A stretch of DNA of 64,000 bases from Marinitoga lauensis (GTDB taxonomy: Bacteria > Thermotogota > Thermotogae > Petrotogales > Petrotogaceae), in the NCBI RefSeq assembly GCF_004135675.1, contig NZ_QHLX01000001.1:248001-312000 (forward strand), in the 5' to 3' direction. Below, piece after piece: positions 46,880-55,837 of the stretch (position 1 is its first letter; the number at the start of each line of letters is the position of its first letter). The notes under the pieces were generated by a model. That model had not been told where the DNA came from, did no database searches, and saw nothing but the letters and a program-made list of their open reading frames with translations. A program made the position numbers and the translations under genes.

Positions 46880-47818
46880 TTAATTTTTCAATATAAAATT
46901 TTCTTTATATTCAGGACAAATTTCCTTGAAATTACACCATTTACAATTATACTTTGATGGTCTTGCAGGAAAAAACATTTCATCCTGTGGAATATTTTTT
47001 TCCTTATCCTTTAAATAATGTTCCATTATTTCTATTCTTTCTTTTATATAATTTTCTACCTCAAGTAATTCATCTTTTGAATATTTTCTTTCTTCAAAAT
47101 CCCCTTCATACAAATATTCATTAATTAAATAAACATTATTTAAGTCGATATTATAATTTTTATATGCATAAAGTGCATAAAGTTTTAACTGAAATTCATC
47201 ATCTACTGATCTTTTTCCAGTTTTCCAATCCACAATATATATATTTCCATTTTTTTCATACATAAAATCAACTATTGAATAAATTTTATAATTATCAACA
47301 AAAAAAGAGGTGAAATTATTTTCCCTATCTATTTCTATTATTCTTATTCCATCTTGTATATCTTTCAACGTTTTAGAATTATAATAATTTTGAAGTAAGG
47401 TTTTTGCCTTTCTTTTTATTTCCATTCCAAGATTTCCTTCAAATAAATTTCTGTTTTTATAATACACAGAATAAAACATTATATAATTCTTTGGGTTTCT
47501 TTCCCATTCTTCTCTTAACTTATATGATGCTATTACGGCTCTATTAAATTCTTTTCCAACATACTCAAGAGCTGTTTTTATATCCTCCGATTTTAAAGCA
47601 GTTATATTATTAGCAATATATCCATGTATTAAAGTTCCTAAATATTGTTCAATTGTTGTTAATTTTGTTAGCCTATAAGCTTTTCTTTTCCGTTCTGGTG
47701 CATCTAATTCCCAGCCACCCCACATTAAAAATTTTGAATAGAAATATGCTCTTGGACACCTGTTTAACAATTTATCTTTTGAAAAAGACCAGGATTTTTC
47801 TGGATATTGTGAAATCAT
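46880..47818 (-). CDS. PD-(D/E)XK nuclease with Fe-S-type cysteines (RecB/Cas4-like)
   Basis: 312 residues. It begins WSFSKDKLLNRCPRAYFYSKFLMWGGWE, where the Cys is the first of four possible cluster ligands. The nuclease core is YSIVDFMYEKNGNIYIVDWKTGKRSVDDEFQLKLYALYAYK, with the D..D-x-K (WKTG) and Q-x-x-x-Y motifs of RecB/AddB-type nucleases. CKWCNFKEICPEYKEN at the end supplies C-x2-C-x5-C. The layout fits AddB C-terminal or Cas4-like exonucleases. No cas genes or CRISPR repeats are here. It is divergent to a helicase at 47940, which may be a partner. Confidence 0.85.
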   Translation of the reverse strand: MISQYPEKSWSFSKDKLLNRCPRAYFYSKFLMWGGWELDAPERKRKAYRLTKLTTIEQYLGTLIHGYIANNITALKSEDIKTALEYVGKEFNRAVIASYKLREEWERNPKNYIMFYSVYYKNRNLFEGNLGMEIKRKAKTLLQNYYNSKTLKDIQDGIRIIEIDRENNFTSFFVDNYKIYSIVDFMYEKNGNIYIVDWKTGKRSVDDEFQLKLYALYAYKNYNIDLNNVYLINEYLYEGDFEERKYSKDELLEVENYIKERIEIMEHYLKDKEKNIPQDEMFFPARPSKYNCKWCNFKEICPEYKENFILKN

Positions 47819-47859
47819 ATAAAATCTCCTTTCTTTTATCCTAATTTTCTATTAACAAT

Positions 47860-47888
47860 TTGATTATATACTAAAATTACTGTAAAAT
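47860..47888 (+). promoter_or_regulatory. Promoter of the Upf1-like helicase
   Basis: TTGATT (47860-47865) and TAAAAT (47883-47888) are 17 bases apart in the 121-bp divergent gap. GGGGTGAT precedes the ATG at 47940. Confidence 0.55.
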
Positions 47889-47939
47889 AAAAAAGGAATG
47901 AAATTTATCGTATGAAATAATGGATTTGGGGTGATGTAT

Positions 47940-49885
47940 ATGAATTTTTTAGAAAGTTTGTATGAAGCTATAGAATTAGAAAAAGAAGCAGAAATAAAAG
48001 CTATGATAAGTGAAATAAAGCAATATGGAAAAGATAGAGAAAAAATTGGTCATGCCATAAATAACTTAAATGGTAAATATATTGGCAGGGAAATGGAGGA
48101 TTATATTTAATAAAATTCGGAAGAAAAGAATCTTTCAAAACCGATATTAGTGTTGGTGATGTTGTTTTAATTAGCAAAGGAAATCCTTTAAGAAGTGATT
48201 TAATTGGTTCTGTTACTGAAGTTGGAAATAAATATATCATTGTTGCCTTTTCAAATAAACCACCCATCTGGGTTCAAAGATCTAAAAAGGTAAGAATAGA
48301 CTTATATTTAAATGAAGTTACCTTTAAACGGATGCAAAAATCAATATTAAAATTACATTATGGCGAAGGAAAACTCAATATATTAAAATCTATTATTTTA
48401 GGCAATAAAAAACCCAAGATCCCCAAAAAAGTTACATTATCTTTTTTTGATAAAGATCTTAATGCTTCACAAAAAGAAGCTGTTTCAAAAGCAGTTGGAA
48501 GTGATGATGTCTTTTTAATTCATGGTCCTCCTGGTACTGGAAAAACAAGAACATTAACAGAAGTGATATTACAGGAAGTAAAGATTGGAAAAAAGTTTTA
48601 GCAACTGCAGATTCAAATACGGCTACAGATAATCTACTCTCAAATCTTATAAAATATGAAAATATAAAGGTATGTCGATTGGGACACCCAACAAGAATAG
48701 ATGAAAATTTAATACAGCACTCTTTGTATTATATTGTTGAAAATCATCCTGATTATAAAAAAATTGATGAATTACGAGATAAAGCGATTAAACTATCGGA
48801 GGAAAGAGATAAATATATAAAACCAACTCCCCAATTCAGGCGTGGTTTAACCGATGAACAAATAGAAAAATACGCTTTAAAAGAGCGTGGCACAAGAGGT
48901 ATTTTCCCAGAGACATGAGATCCATGTATAACTGGATTAAATTAAATAAAGAAGTTCAAACTTTATTTGATAAAGCCAGAGAAATGGAGAATAATTTAAT
49001 ATTAAAAATAATAAAAGAAAGCGATGTTGTTATTAGCACCAATAGTTCTGCTGGTATTGAAGAATTGGAAAACATAAGATTTGATACTGTAGTTATAGAT
49101 GAAGGTTCTCAAGCTACTGAACCTTCATGTTATATCCCATTGTTCATGGAGAAAAAATTATTATGGGAGGAGATCATAAGCAATTACCACCAACAATATT
49201 AAATCCTAAAGCAGAAAAAATTCTGTCTAAAACATTATTTGAAAAATTAATTAATAAATATCCAGAAAATTCTTCAATGTTAACTATTCAATATAGAATG
49301 AATGATAAAATAATGCAATTTTCAAATAAAAAATTTTATAGAGGTATTTTAAAAAGCGATAAAAGCGTTAAAAATAGAACTTTAAAAATAAACACAAAAA
49401 ATATTGAATATCCATATAACGAAATATTAAATGAAATTCCAATAGTATTTGTCGATACTTCTTTAATTCCTGAAAGATTTGAGGTAATAAAAGAGGGTTC
49501 ATCATCAAAATATAATCCATTGGAGGCAAAAATTGTAATTGAAATCTCAAAAATTTTATTAGAAGAAAATATCGATTTTGGTATTATTTCACCATATAAA
49601 GATCAGGTAAAGTTCCTGAAAGAACAAATTGAAGGCACTATTAGTACTGTAGATGGTTTTCAGGGAAAGGAAAAAGATGTAATTATTTTTTCTTTGACAA
49701 GAAGTAATGAAGATGGGTTAATTGGATTTTTAACAGATGAAAGGCGATTAAATGTAGCAATAACAAGAGCAAAAAGAAAGTTAATAGTAATTGGTGATAT
49801 TAAAACTGTAACTAAATATGCTTTATTTGATGAGTTTGTTGATTATATAAAAACTAATGGAAAAATTATCAGTATCGATATATAG
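47940..49885 (+). CDS. IGHMBP2/Upf1-like superfamily I helicase, four frameshifts
   Basis: About 650 residues when repaired. The N-terminal part is SMUBP-2-like (FLESLYEAIELEKEAEIKAM ... VGDVVLISKGNPLRSDLIGSVTEVG). Motif I is VFLIHGPPGTGKTRTLTEVI, then TADSNTATDNLL, VVISTNSSAGIEEL, FDTVVIDEGSQATEPSCYIP (motif II), GGDHKQLPPTIL (III), MLTIQYRMNDKI (IV), STVDGFQGKEKDVIIFSLTRSN (V) and RRLNVAITRAKRKLIVIGD (VI). Single-base losses lie at about 48090 (G), 48597 (A), 48912 (C) and 49140 (T). With them restored all motifs fall in one frame. It probably unwinds RNA or DNA with 5'-3' polarity. Confidence 0.85.
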
Positions 49886-49953
49886 ATTTTTAATCTGGAT
49901 AATTAATGTTCTAATTTTTGAAATATAATTGAAAAAGAGATATTGTGCTATTG

Positions 49954-49962
49954 TGATATAAT
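49954..49962 (+). promoter_or_regulatory. Extended -10 promoter of the folate cluster
   Basis: TGA-TATAAT lies 31 bases before ATG 49994. AGAGGTG is the ribosome-binding site. Confidence 0.6.
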
Positions 49963-49993
49963 AGCTTTGAAAATTATATGAAAGAGGTGCTAT

Positions 49994-50350
49994 ATGTTAG
50001 TTAAAAGGATCTTTAACTTCGCTGCAGCACATAATCTAGTGAGATATTATGGTAAATGTGAAGCTTTACATGGCCATAATTATAGACTTGAGGTTACTGT
50101 TGAAGGAACACCTGATGAAGAAGGGATGGTTATCGATTTTCTTGAATTAAAAAAGATTGTAAAAGAAGAAGTCTTAAATATTTTAGATCATTCATATATT
50201 AATAATATTATTGAACAGCCTACTGCAGAAAATATAGCCATTTGGATATGGGAAAAATTAGAAGATAAAGTAAAAAGAGAAAACTGTAAATTATATGAAA
50301 TTGCATTATATGAAACAGAAAATAATGTAGTGTATTATAGGGGTGAATGA
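49994..50350 (+). CDS. queD: 6-pyruvoyl-tetrahydropterin synthase family protein, CExxHGH type
   Basis: 118 residues. KRIFNFAAAHNLVRYYGKCEALHGHNYRLEVTVEG carries the zinc His residues and a C-E-x-x-H-G-H motif. The Cys is the QueD (PTPS-I) nucleophile. The adjoining Glu is the mark of PTPS-III, which converts dihydroneopterin triphosphate to the folate precursor. Both together mark the dual PTPS-I/III group. MVIDFLELKKIV, ILDHSYIN and PTAENIAIWIWE complete the family pattern. The neighbours are folE2, folP and folK with no folB, so a folate role is the simplest reading. It overlaps folE2 by eight bases. The symbol is by family; function may be folate, queuosine or both. Confidence 0.88.
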   Translation: MLVKRIFNFAAAHNLVRYYGKCEALHGHNYRLEVTVEGTPDEEGMVIDFLELKKIVKEEVLNILDHSYINNIIEQPTAENIAIWIWEKLEDKVKRENCKLYEIALYETENNVVYYRGE

Positions 50351-51098
50351 ATTGAAAGATGTTCAATCTGAATTGGATAGCAGAGGTATATATATTCACG
50401 GTGTTGGGATTTCCGATCTGGAATATCCAATAATATTTGATGGAAATCATACTATAGGCAATTTCACAATGCTTGTGGATTTAGATGAAAATGTGAGAGG
50501 CACCCATATGAGCAGATTTGTTGAGGTATTAAATAAATATCACAACAACCTATCAGAAGCAAAATTATTGGAAATGAGTAAAGAGCTTAAAAAAGCTTTA
50601 GAAGCAAAAAAATCATATATAAAAGTGTCTTTTCCTTATTTTTCCTTAAGAAAAGCACCTATAACAAAGTTGAAAAGCTATACCAAATGTGATATTACTT
50701 ATGAAATTATAGATGAAGAAATGAGATTATATTTAGCTATTCCTATTATTACTCTTTGCCCATGTTCAAAGGCTATCTCTAATTATGGTGCTCATAATCA
50801 AAGAGCATTAGTTGAAATTGGGCTTAAATTAAATGAAGATGTAAAAATCACAGAAATTGCAAAATATGTAGAAAAATCATCAAGTGGTATGGTTTTTTCA
50901 CTGTTAAAAAGAGAAGACGAGAAATATGTAACTGAACATATGTATGATAATCCACATTTTGTAGAAGATGTTGTTAGAGATTTGAGTTTGTTTTTAGAAA
51001 AAGATAAAAGAATTGATGGTTATAAAATAAAAGTTATTAGTTATGAAAGCATTCATAATCACAATGCTTTTTCTGAAAGAGAGGGAAAGGCATGGTAA
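50343..51098 (+). CDS. folE2: GTP cyclohydrolase I type B
   Basis: 251 residues. FolE2 makes 7,8-dihydroneopterin triphosphate from GTP. The N-terminus DVQSELDSRGIYIHGVGISDLEYPI, GTHMSRFVEVLN, the metal-binding LAIPIITLCPCSKAISNYGAHNQRALVEIG (Cys of the active site) and SYESIHNHNAF are diagnostic. GTG 50343 overlaps the queD stop; TTG 50352 is a less likely start. The same product feeds both folate and queuosine. Confidence 0.95.
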   Translation: MNELKDVQSELDSRGIYIHGVGISDLEYPIIFDGNHTIGNFTMLVDLDENVRGTHMSRFVEVLNKYHNNLSEAKLLEMSKELKKALEAKKSYIKVSFPYFSLRKAPITKLKSYTKCDITYEIIDEEMRLYLAIPIITLCPCSKAISNYGAHNQRALVEIGLKLNEDVKITEIAKYVEKSSSGMVFSLLKREDEKYVTEHMYDNPHFVEDVVRDLSLFLEKDKRIDGYKIKVISYESIHNHNAFSEREGKAW

Positions 51099-52286
51099 GA
51101 TTGAGAATGTTAGAAGATATTGATTTAAAAAATGAGATAAATGTTGATCCTGCAAGTTTACCTATATTTCAATCAAAAATGAATCATTATTATATTTTAA
51201 TTGAAGATATAGATGTTACCAGTGCAAATATTATTAAACAGGAAATGCTATCCCGTGGTGGAGATGTTGCCATTCACAAATATGCTATTAATCATAAAGT
51301 AGATAAAACAAATATATTATTAATAGGAACCAAAAAACAATATGATTTATTAATAAAAAATTAATGTCTATGAATTATTGGGATATTCCTAAGGTTAGAG
51401 AATCTTTAGAAAAAATATTTAAAAATATAAAAATCAGGAAATGGGAATATAAGATTAATAAAAACAGAAAAATCACTTTAGGTGAAGAATCAAAAATAAT
51501 GGGAATTTTAAACGTAACCCCTGATTCCTTTCATGCACCAAGCAGGATCAAAAGTGTTGATCAGGCTATAGAAAATGCAAAAAAATGATTGAAGAAGGAG
51601 CAGAAATCCTTGATATTGGAGCTGAATCCACAAGACCAGGTTCTGAAAGTGTAGAATTAAAAGAAGAGATTGAAAGGGTTATACCTGTTATAAAAGCTTT
51701 GAGAGAAGAATTTCCTGATGTTGTTTTAAGTATTGATACTTATAAATCTGAGGTTGCTAAACAGGCAATTGAAAATGGTGTTGATATAATAAACGATATC
51801 TCTGGAATGCAATTTGACAAAAATATGGTTTATGTTGTTGCAGAATCAAAATTACCAGTTGTTATTATGCATATAAAAGGAACACCAAAAAATATGCAAA
51901 AAAATCCGTATTATGAAAATTGTATAAGTGAATTATTGGAATATTTTGAAGAAAGAATTGAATATGCTCACAAGCATGGAGTTGAACAAATAATTATCGA
52001 TCCCGGGTTTGGTTTTGGAAAAAGAGTTCAGGATAATTTGAATTTAAGTTATAATATAGAAGAATTTAGAGTATTAGGATATCCTATATTAATGGGCCAT
52101 TCAAGAAAAAGTACAATAGGTAATGTTTTGAACCTGCCAGATACAAAAGATAGATTAGAAGGAACATTAGCTTTAACATCATATTACGCTTTAAAAGGTG
52201 TAGAAATTATAAGAGTTCATGATGTAAAAGAAAACTTCAGAACAGTAAAAATGATAGAAGCATTAAGGGGGTATAAAAAATATTAA
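51092..52286 (+). CDS. folP: Dihydropteroate synthase with N-terminal extension, two frameshifts
   Basis: About 398 residues when repaired. A ~90-residue N-terminal domain (RLRMLEDIDLKNEINVDPAS, IIKQEMLSRGGDVAIHKYAI, ILLIGTKKQYDLLIK) precedes the DHPS barrel, as in Thermotoga and archaea. The barrel has MGILNVTPDSFHAPSR, GAEILDIGAESTRPGSE, VVLSIDTYKSEVAK, INDISGMQ, PVVIMHIKGTPKNMQ, IIIDPGFGFGKRVQDN and PILMGHSRKSTIG. One A is missing at about 51359 (LLIKKLMSMNYW) and one at about 51586 (ENAKKMIEEG). They make three false pieces. The ATG overlaps the folE2 stop. Confidence 0.93.
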
Positions 52287-52759
52287 GTGCAATAGCCTTA
52301 GGATCAAATGTTGGCGATAGATTGAATAATATTAATAATGCAATAAATTTATTATCTAAACATGTTGAAATAATAAAAGTTTCCAATATATACGAAACAG
52401 AACCATGGGGATATACTAAACAGGATACTTTTCTAAATGCCTGTGTTTTAATTGATACGAATTTGGAACCAGAAGAACTCTTAAAAGTATGCAAAGATAT
52501 TGAAAAAGAATTAAAAAGAAAGTATAGGTTTAAATGGGGCCACGCGAAATAGATCTTGATATTTTATATTATGGCGATATTGTTTTAGAAAAAGAAGAAT
52601 TGCATATACCCATAAATATATGTTTGAAAGAGATTTTGTTATTGTTCCCTTAATGACATCTCACCAGATTGGAAACATCCAATTTTCAAAAAGACTGTAC
52701 AGGAAAGGTATAATGAAATAAATAAAGGTAACATAAAACAATATGAAAAGGAGTCTTAA
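52283..52759 (+). CDS. folK: 2-amino-4-hydroxy-6-hydroxymethyldihydropteridine pyrophosphokinase, frameshifted
   Basis: About 160 residues when repaired. ILSAIALGSNVGDRLNNINNAINLL is the N-terminus, then IYETEPWGYTKQDTFLNACVLIDT, LELLKVCKDIEKELKR-like LLKVCKDIEKELKRKYRFKWGPREIDLDILYYGD (the FolK signature) and IPHKYMFERDFVIVPLNDISPDW. Losses lie at about 52541 (C in WGPRE), about 52610 (C in IPHKY) and about 52652 (A in PLNDI). No standard start codon is in frame; a base may also be missing near 52280 at the folP end. The last codons run into a terminator. Confidence 0.88.
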
Positions 52760-52776
52760 GGCTCCTTTTTTATTTT
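52746..52776 (+). terminator. Terminator of the folate cluster
   Basis: AAAAGGAGTC-TTAA-GGCTCCTTTTTT overlaps the folK stop codon. The short stem (six bp, one G-T pair) is extended by A/T pairing. Confidence 0.8.
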
Positions 52777-52811
52777 ATTCACCCTAAATTAATATAAATA
52801 TTTTATAATTG

Positions 52812-52839
52812 CAAATGATTTGCATTTGCAAATCATTTG
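52812..52839 (+). promoter_or_regulatory. Fur/Zur-type operator
   Basis: A perfect inverted repeat: arms CAAATGATTTGCA and TGCAAATCATTTG separated by TT. It overlaps the -35 region (TTGCAA at 52826-52831) of a promoter whose TATAAT is at 52850-52855. Bound regulator would block RNA polymerase. The Fur-family gene in the same operon is the likely ligand, giving feedback control. Confidence 0.85.
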
Positions 52840-52877
52840 TATTTATAAATATAATAGTGTTTGGAGGTGGTGGTATT

Positions 52878-53744
52878 ATGAAAAAACTTTTAGTATTATT
52901 ACTATTAATTATTGGAATTTTAGGATATTCTATAAATATCTCTGTTTCTATTCATCCATATTATTTAATCTTAAAAGATATTGTAGATAAGAATGATACT
53001 ATAAATGTTATTGTTCCTGCAGGAAAAAGCCCTCATACATATTCTGTTTCTTCAAAAGATTTAATAAAAATCTATAAAAGCGATTTTGTTGTTTTTAACG
53101 GATTAAATTCCGAAGTTTTTATAAGCAAAATTATAAATAATCTAAAAAATAAAAATATATCTTTCCTTTATGCATCTGACCTTATACCTGAGGAGGAATT
53201 AATAAAATCTTTAAAGGATGATGATAAAGATCATGAACATGGAAATTATAACCCGCATATCTGGTTAAACCCTTATTTAATATATAATTATGTAATTCCG
53301 GGAATAGTAAAAGAATTGATTAAAATAAACCCAGAAAAAAAAGATGTATATGAATCAAATGCCGAGATTTTAATTGAAAAGTTAAAATTTTTAGATGCTT
53401 ACTTATTATTGAAATCACGAGAAATTAAAGGAAGTATAATTACATTTCATAATTCATTCCCTTACTTTGCTAAAAGATATAACATAAATATTGCAGGAGT
53501 AATAGAAAGTTCTCCAGGTGTTGAACCTTTAATATCAGAAATGAAAAGATTATCGGATTTAGCAAAAGAAAACAAAGTAAAGGCCTTATTTTCCGAACCA
53601 CAACTAAATCAAAAATTAGCTGCTAAATTAGCAAAAACATTAAAAATAAATTTAGGTGAATTAGATCCATTAGGTAGCAATTATAAAACAATTGATGAAA
53701 TGTATTTAATGAATTTCTTTAGTATCTTGAATTCAACAAGGTGA
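52878..53744 (+). CDS. znuA: Zinc/manganese ABC transporter substrate-binding protein
   Basis: About 289 residues from ATG 52878 after GGAGGTGGTGG. MKKLLVLLLLIIGILGYS is the signal peptide. Metal His residues lie in ISVSIHPYYLILKDIV, GKSPHTYSVS, YNPHIWLNPYLIYN and ITFHNSFPYFAKRY, with the final Asp/Glu region near FSEPQLNQ. The loop DDDKDHEHGN is the His/acid-rich insert common to zinc-binding members. The 7-base-later overlapping downstream genes form one operon. Zinc is favoured by the loop and the regulator. Confidence 0.9.
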   Translation: MKKLLVLLLLIIGILGYSINISVSIHPYYLILKDIVDKNDTINVIVPAGKSPHTYSVSSKDLIKIYKSDFVVFNGLNSEVFISKIINNLKNKNISFLYASDLIPEEELIKSLKDDDKDHEHGNYNPHIWLNPYLIYNYVIPGIVKELIKINPEKKDVYESNAEILIEKLKFLDAYLLLKSREIKGSIITFHNSFPYFAKRYNINIAGVIESSPGVEPLISEMKRLSDLAKENKVKALFSEPQLNQKLAAKLAKTLKINLGELDPLGSNYKTIDEMYLMNFFSILNSTR

Positions 53745-53748
53745 TATT

Positions 53749-54132
53749 ATGAAATTAACGAAAACCAGAAGAGATATATTAAAACTATATGATGAAATTG
53801 ATTATCCTTTAAATGCTGAAGAAATCTATAATCTTTTAAATAGAGAATATGACTTATCAACAATATACAGAAATTTAAACTTTTTTGAAAAGGAAAATAT
53901 CCTCAAATCCATTGTTTTCTCAGACAAAATTACATACTATTATAAACCCAAAGGTCACTCACATTTTATTTATTGTATTAGATGTAAAAAATTTGAAAGT
54001 CTCAATCTTTGTTTTGAAAAACAATACAGAGATTATATAGAAAACAATATGCATTTTAAAATAACAGATCATATACTTTATTTTGAAGGTATTTGTAGTG
54101 AATGCCAGAAAGAAGGCGATAAGAATGCGTGA
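53749..54132 (+). CDS. Fur-family metal-dependent regulator
   Basis: 127 residues. The winged helix is TKTRRDILKLYDEIDYPLNAEEIYNLLNREYDLSTIYRNLNFFEKE, with the conserved STIYRNL recognition helix. KPKGHSHFIYCIRCKKFESL and GICSECQK give His ligands and two C-x2-C pairs of the structural zinc site. It sits between znuA and znuC and probably binds the inverted repeat at 52812-52839. Zur-like function is inferred; PerR or Mur would differ in metal ligands not decided here. Confidence 0.9.
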   Translation: MKLTKTRRDILKLYDEIDYPLNAEEIYNLLNREYDLSTIYRNLNFFEKENILKSIVFSDKITYYYKPKGHSHFIYCIRCKKFESLNLCFEKQYRDYIENNMHFKITDHILYFEGICSECQKEGDKNA

Positions 54133-54865
54133 AAAGATGATTTCTGTAAAAGATTTAAATTATAAAGTGGAAGATAATGATATATTAAAATTTATCAATT
54201 TTGATATATATAAAAATGATTTTGTGGGAATTATAGGTCCAAATGGAGCCGGCAAATCTACATTGATAAAAATATTAATCGGCGAAATAGAAAATTACAG
54301 TGGAGAAATTGAAATAAATGGAAAAATAGGATATGTTCCTCAAAAGGATGAGTTTGATAAATCATTTCCAATAAGAGCTTTTGAAGTTGTTTTAATGGGG
54401 ATGTATAAAGATGTTGGTTTATTCAAAAAATATAAAAAAAAGCATTATAACAAAGTTAAAAGCACAATGAAAATGTTAGGGATTGATTATTTGTATAATA
54501 GAAATGTTGGGAAACTTTCTGGTGGCGAGTACCAAAGATTAAGTCTTGCAAGAGCATTGGTAAGTGATCCAGATATTTTAATTCTTGATGAACCAGAAGC
54601 AGGGGTGGATAGCAAAGCGCAGATAAAAATATATAATATATTGGAGGAATTAAGTAAAAAAGGTATGACTATAATCCTGGTAAGTCATGATATATCAATG
54701 GTTGTGAAAAAAGCAAATACTGTTATGTGTTTAAATAAAACACTTCATTGCCATAAAAATGCTGTTGATATGACTGCAGAGGACTTGAAAAAAATATATT
54801 CAGAAGAATTAGAACTTCTTGTTCATATAAACAAACCATTGAAAGTGGTGAGCAAAAATGATTGA
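54125..54865 (+). CDS. znuC: Zinc/manganese ABC transporter ATP-binding protein
   Basis: 246 residues from ATG 54125, which overlaps the regulator's stop (ATGCGTGA). Walker A is GIIGPNGAGKSTLIKIL, the Q-loop GYVPQKDEFDKSFPIRAFEVVLMG, the signature KLSGGEYQRLSLARAL, Walker B ILILDEPEAGVD and the switch His ILVSHD. It overlaps the permease gene. The gene is open upstream to 54083 but that part lies inside the regulator. Confidence 0.93.
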   Translation: MREKMISVKDLNYKVEDNDILKFINFDIYKNDFVGIIGPNGAGKSTLIKILIGEIENYSGEIEINGKIGYVPQKDEFDKSFPIRAFEVVLMGMYKDVGLFKKYKKKHYNKVKSTMKMLGIDYLYNRNVGKLSGGEYQRLSLARALVSDPDILILDEPEAGVDSKAQIKIYNILEELSKKGMTIILVSHDISMVVKKANTVMCLNKTLHCHKNAVDMTAEDLKKIYSEELELLVHINKPLKVVSKND

Positions 54866-55685
54866 ATTGTTTTCATATGATTTTATGATATATGCCATAT
54901 TAGCATCGATTTTGGCAAGTTTTAGTGCTTCATTACTTTCTAATTATATTGTATTAAAAAAGATGGAATTTATAGGGGAAGGTGCTGCACATACTGCATT
55001 TGGCGGTATTGCTTTAGCCATTTTATTTGATTTAAATGTGGATTTTATAAGCATTATTACCGCAATATTGTTTGGAATATCTATTTATTTTATCAGTAAA
55101 AAAGAAAAGGTAAATGAAAATAGCGTCATCGGTATGTTATTATCTTTTTCCATGGCATTAGGAGTTATTTTTCTTTATTTAAAACCCGGATATACTCCTG
55201 AGCTATCCAGTTATTTATTTGGAGATATATTAATGGTTAATATTGAAGATGTGAAAATTTTGAGTTTAGTAGCATTGATAATATTATCGTTTATAATACT
55301 TTTCAATAAAGAGCTTAAATATTACGCATATAATTCAAAAATGGCAAAAAACTTTGGTGTTCCTACTAACTTAATTAATTTTATTTTTTTAATAATAGTA
55401 TCTATTGTTGTGGTTACATCTGTAAAAATCATCGGAATTATTTTGGTTACTTCATTACTTATCACACCTGGAGTTATTGGGAAATTGTTTGCAAAATCAT
55501 TAAATCAAATGATTCTCATTTCAAGCATTTCAGGAGTTTTTGCTGGATTTTTTGGTATTATTATAGCTTATTTTATCAACATTCCACCCGGACCTTCAAT
55601 TGTTGTTACATTATTTTCTATATTTTTAATTTCGTATCTTATTAATTATATAAGAGCAAAAGCATTTGTTAAAAAACATGGTTAA
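54858..55685 (+). CDS. znuB: Zinc/manganese ABC transporter permease
   Basis: 275 residues, about eight membrane segments of the ABC-3 family. The motifs VLKKMEFIGEGAAHTAFGGIALA, NENSVIGMLLSFSMALGVIFL and VKIIGIILVTSLLITPGVIGKLFAKS are conserved. The cytoplasmic coupling loop follows the fifth helix. Last gene of the metal operon; no clear terminator is seen before the next promoter at 55720. Intact. Confidence 0.93.
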   Translation: MIELFSYDFMIYAILASILASFSASLLSNYIVLKKMEFIGEGAAHTAFGGIALAILFDLNVDFISIITAILFGISIYFISKKEKVNENSVIGMLLSFSMALGVIFLYLKPGYTPELSSYLFGDILMVNIEDVKILSLVALIILSFIILFNKELKYYAYNSKMAKNFGVPTNLINFIFLIIVSIVVVTSVKIIGIILVTSLLITPGVIGKLFAKSLNQMILISSISGVFAGFFGIIIAYFINIPPGPSIVVTLFSIFLISYLINYIRAKAFVKKHG

Positions 55686-55719
55686 AATAATTATAATTAT
55701 GAAAAAAGCTTACATATTA

Positions 55720-55728
55720 TGATATAAT
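55720..55728 (+). promoter_or_regulatory. Extended -10 promoter of the corA unit
   Basis: TGA-TATAAT lies 35 bases before the leader ORF start at 55763. The transcript would carry the leader ORF and corA. Confidence 0.6.
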
Positions 55729-55762
55729 TACATAGAACCATATTTAAAGAGAGGTGAAATTT

Positions 55763-55810
55763 ATGGATTATTTTAGTTGTAGCGAAGATCCGTTGTCTAG
55801 ACCGCCATAG
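55763..55810 (+). CDS. 15-residue leader peptide upstream of corA
   Basis: MDYFSCSEDPLSRPP follows a good ribosome-binding site (AGAGAGGTG, eight bases upstream) and ends 27 bases before the corA start. It holds an acidic-proline stretch (SEDP) and a terminal Arg-Pro-Pro. Peptides of this kind control Mg2+ transporters elsewhere (MgtL in enterobacteria) through proline- or acid-dependent stalling or ribosome destabilisation. GTGAAAT before the start can pair with ATTTCAT after the stop. A regulatory leader is inferred; no homologue is recognised. Confidence 0.55.
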   Translation: MDYFSCSEDPLSRPP

Positions 55811-55837
55811 CATTTCATATAAAAAGGAGGAGATAAT

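Noticed and set aside
46733-46957. Open frame over MITE copy 2 (begins MFGFAQFCIRAKL).
   Set aside because: The same frame recurs in copy 3 (61969-62157) only because the DNA repeats; no ribosome-binding site, and it runs out of the element into the next gene.
46880-47818. Cas4 and a possible CRISPR locus.
   Set aside because: The protein has Cas4-like motifs, but no cas neighbours and no regularly spaced repeats were seen anywhere in the window.
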